This document shows, one piece after another, positions 26,395 through 32,204 of a stretch of 32,204 nucleotides of DNA. Source of the DNA: Candidatus Minthosoma caballi (GTDB lineage: Bacteria > Bacteroidota > Bacteroidia > Bacteroidales > Bacteroidaceae); NCBI GenBank assembly GCA_018064505.1, contig JAGHVC010000186.1, positions 1 through 32,204 on the forward strand, written 5' to 3'. A model generated the notes under the pieces. It worked only from the letters and a program-made list of their open reading frames with translations. It did no database searches and was not told where the DNA came from. Position 1 is the first letter of the stretch; the number at the start of each line of letters is the position of its first letter. Both the position numbers and the translations under genes were made by a program.

Positions 26395-27636
26395 TTATTC
26401 GCTTCTCAGTTGTCCATCCTGCGCCTGCTTTTCCTTTGGCGGGAATGTGGCTTCATATGCTTCAAACGCATCTTTGTTTTCAAATGCCACATAATAGCCT
26501 TTCGGGGTGTGATATGTGCCGACGGAACGGTGGCAGCTGGTTGAAGTCTGTGGGTCTGTGCCGTCTGAGCCACGGAGCACATCTGTGGCAGTGTCGGCAG
26601 TCCCGACAACAGTGCTGAGGTAGCCCGGAATGAGTTCTTGTGCAAGGAAATACGGAACTGCGGCATCCTCGGGTTCTGCATGATAGTGAATGCCGAGTGT
26701 GCTTGCCACGACAAATCCCGCATGTTTGTAGAACTCGATGTTTCCCTCCATGCACAGCACACCGACGCCCATCTCGCGGGCCTTGCCGATTGCATAGTTC
26801 AGAAGTTTCAGTCCGTAGCCCTGCCGCTTGTAGTCGGGGTGAATGCTGATTGGGCCGAATGTCCAAGCCGGGATAATGGTGCCGTCAGGCCGATGGATTT
26901 CTGCTTTTGAAAACATCACATGACCGATGATCCTATCGTCCACCTCCATCACGAAGTCGAGACCAGGGATGAAGTCGGGGTTGTTGCGATATTGGTTGAG
27001 TACATAATGCTCCACACATCCGGGAGCATAGACATTCCAGAATGCTTCACGGGTGAGGTTTTCCACCTCGCGGTAGTCCAGTGGAGTTTCTAGTCGTATG
27101 GTCGCAGAAGCCGTGGATTTGAGTTCCAGCCTGAGCACACGCATCAGGTGCGGCTTGCCCGGCTCCAAGGTGTCGTCGATGGCAGTCTCGCCCGTGGCAC
27201 GGAATCCACATTTCTCCATCACGCGCCCCGAGGCAGGGTTGTCAACATAGTGGCTGCTGATGAGCGATGTGTAGTTGGTGTTGCGTCGGATGTGTGCAAT
27301 CATCAGTTGCAGCGCCTCGGTGCAGATGCCCTGGTTCCAGTAGGGTTTGCCCACCCAGTAGCCCACCATTGGTTCGCCTTCGCGGGCTGGCAGATTGAGT
27401 CCACACTGCGGCATATAGCCCATCGCCCCTATCAGTTCGCCTGTCGCACGGAGCACGATTGCCCAGTTGGTGTCGTTCAGGAATATGTTACGGATGACGT
27501 CGAGGCTCTCCTCCACGGACTTGTGAGGTGGCCATCCGGCACGGAGTCCCACATCGGGATCGCTTGCATATCGGTAAAGCGCCTCGGCATCGCTTTCTTG
27601 CCAAGGGCGCAGCAGTATTCTGTCGGTTTGCATCAT
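26395..27636 (-). CDS. Tandem GNAT-domain N-acetyltransferase
   Basis: The protein has 413 residues carrying two GNAT folds. Residues 1-175 resemble RimJ/RimL-type acetyltransferases (ILLRPWQESDAEALYRYASDPDV, YWVGKPYWNQGICTEALQLM as the acetyl-CoA loop, NPASGRVMEKCGFRATGE). Residues about 178-413 resemble the YhbS type (IRLETPLDYREVENLTREAFW, GPISIHPDYKRQGYGLKLLNYAI as the second acetyl-CoA loop, FYKHAGFVV). It transfers acetyl from acetyl-CoA to an amine of unknown identity. Single-domain versions of each half are common, so this is a fusion. A Ser/Thr-rich stretch at about 342-372 interrupts a segment that normally runs from GYL directly to GTYHTPKGYYV. It follows the membrane-protein gene on the same strand by 34 nt and is probably cotranscribed with it. 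Confidence 0.85.
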   Translation of the reverse strand: MMQTDRILLRPWQESDAEALYRYASDPDVGLRAGWPPHKSVEESLDVIRNIFLNDTNWAIVLRATGELIGAMGYMPQCGLNLPAREGEPMVGYWVGKPYWNQGICTEALQLMIAHIRRNTNYTSLISSHYVDNPASGRVMEKCGFRATGETAIDDTLEPGKPHLMRVLRLELKSTASATIRLETPLDYREVENLTREAFWNVYAPGCVEHYVLNQYRNNPDFIPGLDFVMEVDDRIIGHVMFSKAEIHRPDGTIIPAWTFGPISIHPDYKRQGYGLKLLNYAIGKAREMGVGVLCMEGNIEFYKHAGFVVASTLGIHYHAEPEDAAVPYFLAQELIPGYLSTVVGTADTATDVLRGSDGTDPQTSTSCHRSVGTYHTPKGYYVAFENKDAFEAYEATFPPKEKQAQDGQLRSE

Positions 27637-27670
27637 ATTTATCGGTTTCTTATTGATGTTTACAGTGATT

Positions 27671-28048
27671 TCATCTCGGTTTCATCAGCCTTTTAGTTCC
27701 AAACACATTAAGGAGCAGCGACAGCAGCAGTATCACCCACGCACATGGATTGTGGGGCATGAAGATTACAGCCAGCACACCATCGGCAAGGAGCAGCAGT
27801 GAGGCAACCGTCAGCAACGGTTTCAGCAGCAGATGTTCGGCGACACGACCGACAGCCCACCATATAAAGCCGCCTAACACCACCAGCAGCAAACCGCACA
27901 TCAGACTCATGTAAATCATTGCGTTGTATGTGCCAGCATCAAGGCAGCCCAGTTTTCCGCTGATCAGTGGTGAGAATGTGGCACAGATATGCACAATGCC
28001 CATCAGGGCAGTCAAGGCAGAAAGTATTCTTATTGTTTTCATTTTCAT
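27671..28048 (-). CDS. Four-helix membrane protein, unknown function
   Basis: The protein has 125 residues. Four hydrophobic helices are evident at about 9-27, 44-66 (MSLMCGLLLVVLGGFIWWAV), 75-95 (LKPLLTVASLLLLADGVLAVIF) and 101-117 (AWVILLLSLLLNVFG), with a basic C-terminus (GTKRLMKPR). It resembles small uncharacterised inner-membrane proteins of Bacteroidales, and no catalytic motif is seen. It is the first gene of a probable two-gene minus-strand operon with the GNAT gene. The promoter lies at 28197-28227, giving a leader of about 140 nt. Confidence 0.7.
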   Translation of the reverse strand: MKMKTIRILSALTALMGIVHICATFSPLISGKLGCLDAGTYNAMIYMSLMCGLLLVVLGGFIWWAVGRVAEHLLLKPLLTVASLLLLADGVLAVIFMPHNPCAWVILLLSLLLNVFGTKRLMKPR

Positions 28049-28196
28049 CGTTATTAGTGAATGTCACACATATCAAAATCCGTCAAGTTCAGGCAGTTCT
28101 GCAAATCAGCGCCGCCATCATCATTTGTGTGTTTATCTCCATCATTTTTATCAGTATTCGGGGCGCACAGTCCATCTTCAACTGAGATTCAGGGTG

Positions 28197-28227
28197 CAAA
28201 GATAGTAAAAAAAAGTGAGAAAGCAAG
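28197..28227 (-). promoter_or_regulatory. Promoter for the minus-strand membrane protein/GNAT operon
   Basis: Minus strand TATCTTTG (28204-28197) lies 19 nt downstream of CTTG (28227-28224). The 13 nt TATCTTTGCACCC is identical to the tracrRNA promoter at 28549-28537. Confidence 0.6.
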
Positions 28228-28285
28228 GTGAAGCAGAAAACATAGTGTGAAGCACATAAAATGCAAGGAGAAAAGGAAAGAAAGT

Positions 28286-28317
28286 TTTGGTCGTTACATA
28301 ATAAAATTTTAACTTTG
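28286..28317 (+). promoter_or_regulatory. Plus-strand promoter, probable cas9 promoter
   Basis: TTTG (28286-28289), a 20-nt spacer and TAACTTTG (28310-28317) form a full Bacteroidetes promoter. Initiation near 28324 would give cas9 a leader of about 265 nt containing the reverse complement of the entire tracrRNA. A weaker internal candidate (TATATTTA, near 28556-28563) cannot be excluded. Confidence 0.6.
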
Positions 28318-28341
28318 TAGCCAACTTACAGTTACTGATAA

Positions 28342-28506
28342 ATGATATCAACAACAGGAGCAATAAATCAGCCTATTCAAGCTATATGCGCACAGAATAT
28401 TATTGCAAAAATAAGAACCCATATTACGCCACAAGAAAGCGGATATCAGGCTATTAATAAAATTAGGGCGAGTTGCCCCGCCCTGAATGTTTTCACAACG
28501 GAATAA
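28342..28506 (+). CDS. Possible 54-residue leader ORF before cas9
   Basis: ATG 28342 lies about 18 nt after the expected start site of the 28286-28317 promoter and stays open for 54 codons to TAA 28504-28506. The product starts MISTTGAINQPIQAICAQN and ends PALNVFTTE; I recognise no family. Its 3' half lies over the tracrRNA body, whose structure constrains the sequence, so the open frame may be chance. It is listed for its position just behind a good promoter. Confidence 0.25.
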   Translation: MISTTGAINQPIQAICAQNIIAKIRTHITPQESGYQAINKIRASCPALNVFTTE

Positions 28507-28536
28507 TCCTTATTGTGAATTGCTGATTTAGTATCT
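28456..28536 (-). ncRNA. tracrRNA of the type II-C CRISPR-Cas system
   Basis: Read on the minus strand, the RNA starts near 28536 with the anti-repeat (28535-28511, AGATACTAAATCAGCAATTC and onward). It continues with ACAATAAGG, a segment also present just after the anti-repeat in Neisseria tracrRNA (recalled), then the nexus region (GGATTATTCC, GTTGTGAAAAC). A terminal hairpin AGGGCG/CGCCCT follows (28484-28479 with 28470-28465; loop GGGCAACT), then AATTTTATT as the termination tract. Total length is about 80 nt. The anti-repeat implies a CRISPR repeat containing TTGTGAATTGCT and TTTAGTATCT. This resembles Bacteroidetes type II-C repeats as I remember them (GTTGTGATTTGCT, TTAGTATCT). It guides processing of crRNA by RNase III and loading into Cas9. 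Confidence 0.82.
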
Positions 28537-28541
28537 GGGTG

Positions 28542-28573
28542 CAAAGATATGAAGAATATATTTAACAACCAAA
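28542..28573 (-). promoter_or_regulatory. tracrRNA promoter
   Basis: On the minus strand TTTG (28573-28570), a 20-nt spacer and TATCTTTG (28549-28542) match the Bacteroidetes promoter. The predicted start, about 6 nt further on, coincides with the first base of the anti-repeat. The whole promoter fits between the tracrRNA and the cas9 start codon. Confidence 0.8.
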
Positions 28574-28588
28574 TAATACGCATTAAAA

Positions 28589-31500
28589 ATGAAAAATATT
28601 TTAGGTTTAGATTTGGGAACCAATTCTATTGGCTGGGCCAAAGTCTCTTATGATGACGAAAACGATGTTATGCTGCCACAAATCAAACTTGGCAGTCGCA
28701 TAATACCAATGAGCCAGGATGTACTTAGCAAGTTCGACAGTGGCGTCACTGAGTCACAGACGGCTGCAAGAACAGCATTTAGAGGAACACGCCGATTGAG
28801 AGAGCGCTGTTTACAAAGGCGCGAACGGCTGTTGCGCGTGTTGCACACTCTAAATTTTCTGCCCGAACATTTCGACAATGCCATCGGATGGAACAAGAAC
28901 AACACAAAGACTTACGGGAAATTCATTGATGACAGCGAGCCAAAAGTTGCATGGCGAAGAGATGCAACAGGCAAAATGCAGTTCATCTTTATGGACTCAT
29001 TCAATGAAATGATGACTGATTTTGCAAAGTATCATCCTGAGTTTGTGACTGATGGCAAGAAAATACCACTCGACTGGACTATCTACTATCTTCGCGATAA
29101 AGCTCTTAAAGCCCCAATAAGCAAACAAGAACTGGCATGGATTCTCTTAAATTTCAATCAAAAAAGAGGATATTACCAAATGAGAGGTGAAGATGAAGAC
29201 GAGGACAATTCAAAAGTTGAAGAATACTATGAGCTCACCGTGACCAAAGTGGAAGCCACAGATGAAAAGCGAGGCAATGACATCTGGTACAACATACAGC
29301 TCGAAAACGGCTGGGTGTATCGCCGTTCAAGCCGAACCCCACTTTTTGAATGGACTGGAAAGAAGAAAGAATTCATTGTAACAACCTTGTACAACGAAGA
29401 CGGTACCATAAAACTCGATAAGGACGGGAATCCCCGCCGTTCATTCCGTGCCCCGAATTCAGATGACTGGAAACTTCAAAAGAAGCGTGCCGAAATGTCC
29501 ATTGAGACATCAGGCAAAACCGTAGGTTCGTATATTTATGCAAGTCTATTATTAAATCCATCGGACAAAGTGCGGGGAAAACTGGTTCGGACTGTGGAGC
29601 GCAAGTTCTACAAAGACGAGTTAAAAGCAATACTTGCCAAGCAGGCAGAGTTCATTCCTGAGTTCAAAGACGGTACCATGCTGGAAAACTGTGCAAGAGA
29701 ACTATATGCACACAACATACCGCATCAGGAAAGTTTGAAGAATAAAAGCCTGTCATACCTTCTTGTTGAAGACCTGTTATTTTATCAGCGACCACTCAAA
29801 AGCAAGAAGTCGCTTATCTCCAATTGTCCTTATGAACACTATGAATATGTTGATAAAGCAACCGGTGAAATCAAGATTCAGCACATTAAGTGCATAGCCA
29901 AGTCTAACCCATATTATCAAGAATTCCGTTTGTGGCAGTTTATTCAGAATTTAAGGTTATATCTGCGAGATGGACTTGATGAAAAAGAAGTCACTTCTGA
30001 ATACATCAAAAATGAAGAAGACTATGTCTGCCTTTTCCATTTTCTCAACAGCAGAAAAGATATCAGCCAAGATGCACTGTTGAAAGAGTTTTTTAACATG
30101 AAGAAGCCCAAAGGGAAAGACTCAAAGTATCCAATTCGATGGAATTATGTCGAAGACAAATCCTATCCATGCAACGAGACTAGGAGCATCATCCTCAGCA
30201 CATTGAAAAAAGCGGGATTGCAGACTAGCCTTATTGAAGAAAGAGATACAGAATACCGTTTGTGGCATCTGCTTTATTCCATTGATGACAAGAACGAACT
30301 CATCAGTGCATTAAAGGGTTTTGCAAATGCATACAACCTCCCTGAATCATTTGTAGAAGAATTTAAGAAGATACCATCTATCAAAAAAGAGTATGGCGCT
30401 TATTCCGAGAAAGCAATAAAGAAACTTCTCTCTGTTATGCGCATGGGCAGCCTTTGGGACATAACAGCCATTCCTCAAAGTGTCAACAACATATTCAACG
30501 GTAAACTTGACGAGAATATATCTACACGAATGAGCAAACAAGGCTTTTCACCACAGTCATTGTCAGATTGCAAGGGATTGCCTGAGTGGCTTGCATGCTA
30601 TGCAGTATATGGACGACATTCCGAGGCACAGACTGTAACCCGCTGGGAGAATCCATCACAACTCAAATCCTACATCAACAGTTTTAAACAGTATTCACTC
30701 CGCAACCCAATCGTAGAGCAGTGTGTACTTGAAACTCTGCGTACAGTGTATGACATATGGGTTGAATATGGACATATCGACGAAATCCACATTGAACTTG
30801 GACGAAACATGAAGAGCACAGCTGAGCAACGCAAGAAGATGACAGAGCGCAACACAGAAAACGAAAACACAAACCTGCGCATCAAGCAGTTACTTATCGA
30901 GCTCAAGAACGACAGTTCCATCCAAGATGTCCGTCCTTACTCACCAATGCAACAAGACATACTCAGGATATATGAAGAGGGAGCATTACAGGAACTTAAA
31001 AAAGAGGATAAAGACTTTGACGAAATAAGCAGAATCTCACATCTTGCATCTCCTTCACAAAGTGAACTGGTCAAATACAAATTGTGGCTGGAGCAAAAGT
31101 ATCGTTCACCTTACACAGGAAAAACCATCTCACTGTCAAAGTTATTCACCACAGCCTATCAAATAGAACACATCATACCACAAGGCAGATTCTTCGATGA
31201 CTCACTCTCAAACAAGGTTATATGCGAATCTGAAGTCAATCAGTTAAAGAGTAACATGCTTGGACACGAATTTATCAGCAAATGTGGAGGGCAAATAGTT
31301 CATTGCACTTCATTGGGTGATGTGCGAATATTTAACACAGAAGAATACAAAGCATTCGTTTCAGACCACTATGCAGGCAACCAGCCAAAAGCACGGAAAC
31401 TCATGATGGATGACATCCCTGAAGAATTCATACAGCGCCAGATGAACGACAGCCGCTACATCAGCAAAGTCATCAAGGGGTTGCTCTCGAATGTTGTGCG

Positions 31501-32204
31501 CGATTCCGACGAGGTAGATGCCATCTCACGGCATGTCATTCCATGCACAGGCGGCATTACAGACCGTCTAAAAAAAGACTGGGGACTTACAGATGTATGG
31601 AACGACATTGTCAGCCCACGATTCATGCGCATGAACCAGATTACCGAATCTGATCAATATGGGCACTGGGAAAACAAGGATGGCAAACGCGTGTTCCAAA
31701 CCACTATGCCTCTTGAACTACAAAAAGGTTTCAGTAAAAAGCGGATCGACCATCGTCACCATGCTATGGATGCACTTGTCATTGCACTTGCATCGCGCAA
31801 CATTATCAGCTACCTTAACAACGAAAGCGCATGCGATACACAGCGTCGCGAAGACCTCCGTCGCCTTCTCTGTGACAAAAACCGCATCATCCGCAAACCT
31901 TGGGATACATTTACCCAGGATGCATTCACCGCACTTCAAGACATCATTGTCAGTTTCAAACACTATGTGCGAGTCATCAACAGGGCAAGTAATTATTATG
32001 AGCACTACAACGAAGACGGAAAGAAAGTAATGGTAGCGCAGAAAGGTAATGAACAATGGGCGGTACGCCAATCTCTACATGATCAATTTGTCTTTGCCCA
32101 TGTAAACCTTCAACGAAAAAAAATAGTAGATATAAAACAAGCATTAAAAAAACCAAATATGATTGTTGACAAAAAACTACGCAAACTTACATTATCGCTT
32201 TTGA
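28589..32204 (+). CDS. cas9: Cas9 RNA-guided endonuclease, type II-C (5' part, runs off the window)
   Basis: The frame is open from ATG 28589 to the window edge: 1205 complete codons without a stop or frameshift. Bacteroidetes type II-C Cas9 proteins are usually about 1350-1500 residues, so the PAM-interacting domain is probably cut off. RuvC-I is ILGLDLGTNSIGWA with D8. An arginine-rich bridge helix spans about 58-90 (AARTAFRGTRRLRERCLQRR). A long REC lobe runs to about 720. RuvC-II is IHIELGRNMKS with E736. The HNH domain is YQIEHIIPQGRFFDDSL with H861 and N884, where Glu replaces the Asp common before the His. RuvC-III is RIDHRHHAMDALVIA with H1058 and D1061. All catalytic residues are present, so it should be an active double-strand DNA nuclease. 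Codon use is richer in ATA, TTA and AAA than the PUL genes. The tracrRNA gene lies divergently just upstream. Confidence 0.97.
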   Translation, partial: MKNILGLDLGTNSIGWAKVSYDDENDVMLPQIKLGSRIIPMSQDVLSKFDSGVTESQTAARTAFRGTRRLRERCLQRRERLLRVLHTLNFLPEHFDNAIGWNKNNTKTYGKFIDDSEPKVAWRRDATGKMQFIFMDSFNEMMTDFAKYHPEFVTDGKKIPLDWTIYYLRDKALKAPISKQELAWILLNFNQKRGYYQMRGEDEDEDNSKVEEYYELTVTKVEATDEKRGNDIWYNIQLENGWVYRRSSRTPLFEWTGKKKEFIVTTLYNEDGTIKLDKDGNPRRSFRAPNSDDWKLQKKRAEMSIETSGKTVGSYIYASLLLNPSDKVRGKLVRTVERKFYKDELKAILAKQAEFIPEFKDGTMLENCARELYAHNIPHQESLKNKSLSYLLVEDLLFYQRPLKSKKSLISNCPYEHYEYVDKATGEIKIQHIKCIAKSNPYYQEFRLWQFIQNLRLYLRDGLDEKEVTSEYIKNEEDYVCLFHFLNSRKDISQDALLKEFFNMKKPKGKDSKYPIRWNYVEDKSYPCNETRSIILSTLKKAGLQTSLIEERDTEYRLWHLLYSIDDKNELISALKGFANAYNLPESFVEEFKKIPSIKKEYGAYSEKAIKKLLSVMRMGSLWDITAIPQSVNNIFNGKLDENISTRMSKQGFSPQSLSDCKGLPEWLACYAVYGRHSEAQTVTRWENPSQLKSYINSFKQYSLRNPIVEQCVLETLRTVYDIWVEYGHIDEIHIELGRNMKSTAEQRKKMTERNTENENTNLRIKQLLIELKNDSSIQDVRPYSPMQQDILRIYEEGALQELKKEDKDFDEISRISHLASPSQSELVKYKLWLEQKYRSPYTGKTISLSKLFTTAYQIEHIIPQGRFFDDSLSNKVICESEVNQLKSNMLGHEFISKCGGQIVHCTSLGDVRIFNTEEYKAFVSDHYAGNQPKARKLMMDDIPEEFIQRQMNDSRYISKVIKGLLSNVVRDSDEVDAISRHVIPCTGGITDRLKKDWGLTDVWNDIVSPRFMRMNQITESDQYGHWENKDGKRVFQTTMPLELQKGFSKKRIDHRHHAMDALVIALASRNIISYLNNESACDTQRREDLRRLLCDKNRIIRKPWDTFTQDAFTALQDIIVSFKHYVRVINRASNYYEHYNEDGKKVMVAQKGNEQWAVRQSLHDQFVFAHVNLQRKKIVDIKQALKKPNMIVDKKLRKLTLSLL

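Noticed and set aside
26065-26544. 159-codon plus-strand frame opposite the macro-like gene
   Set aside because: It crosses two minus-strand genes and their promoter region and shows no domain.
27148-27696. 182-codon plus-strand frame opposite the GNAT gene
   Set aside because: It is the complement of a well-supported acetyltransferase gene; its composition (many V, H, R) is typical of a shadow frame.
28456-28560. Degenerate CRISPR repeat upstream of cas9 as part of an array
   Set aside because: Only one repeat-like copy is present, and the minus-strand promoter, nexus and terminator show it is the anti-repeat of a tracrRNA.
31659-32030. 123-codon plus-strand frame within cas9
   Set aside because: It is an alternate frame inside the continuous cas9 reading frame, which carries the conserved RuvC-III motif.

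Overview
The window reads as a chromosomal segment of a Bacteroidales bacterium, most likely Prevotellaceae. This rests on tandem SusC/SusD genes, lipoproteins with acidic residues just after the lipid cysteine, A-rich and G-poor leaders with little Shine-Dalgarno use, and repeated matches to the Bacteroidetes promoter (TTTG, 19-20 nt, TAnnTTTG). The genus is an inference. No rRNA, tRNA or insertion sequence was recognised.

Region 1 (1-20436, all + strand) is a polysaccharide utilization locus. A clear promoter at 10-40 precedes a secreted GH30-GH43 fusion enzyme. It is followed by a four-repeat fasciclin (FAS1) lipoprotein, SusC, SusD, two more FAS1 lipoproteins, then a second SusC and SusD. 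Gaps between genes are mostly a few to 30 nt, so much of this is probably one long transcript. The GH30 part resembles XynC-type glucuronoxylanases, and a GH51 arabinofuranosidase lies just downstream (23413-25428). Together they suggest a xylan/arabinoxylan target. The three FAS1 lipoproteins take the place usually held by SusE/F-like surface glycan-binding proteins.

Region 2 (20437-25510) starts with a strong inverted repeat and a ten-unit tandem decamer tract of almost pure pyrimidine. Next come purU (formyltetrahydrofolate deformylase), a HAD phosphatase, a small two-helix membrane protein, a small outer-membrane beta-barrel, and the GH51 gene with its own promoter and terminators.

Region 3 (25511-28204) holds a 219-bp segment bounded by 22-nt inverted repeats. 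Three minus-strand genes follow: a small macro-like protein, a tandem GNAT acetyltransferase and a four-helix membrane protein.

Region 4 (28205-end) is the beginning of a type II-C CRISPR-Cas locus. A cas9 gene is open from 28589 to the window edge (1205 codons seen) with all RuvC and HNH catalytic residues present. A well-formed tracrRNA gene lies just upstream on the opposite strand with its own promoter. The best plus-strand promoter for cas9 lies beyond it, so the cas9 leader would be fully antisense to the tracrRNA. No CRISPR array, cas1 or cas2 falls inside the window.
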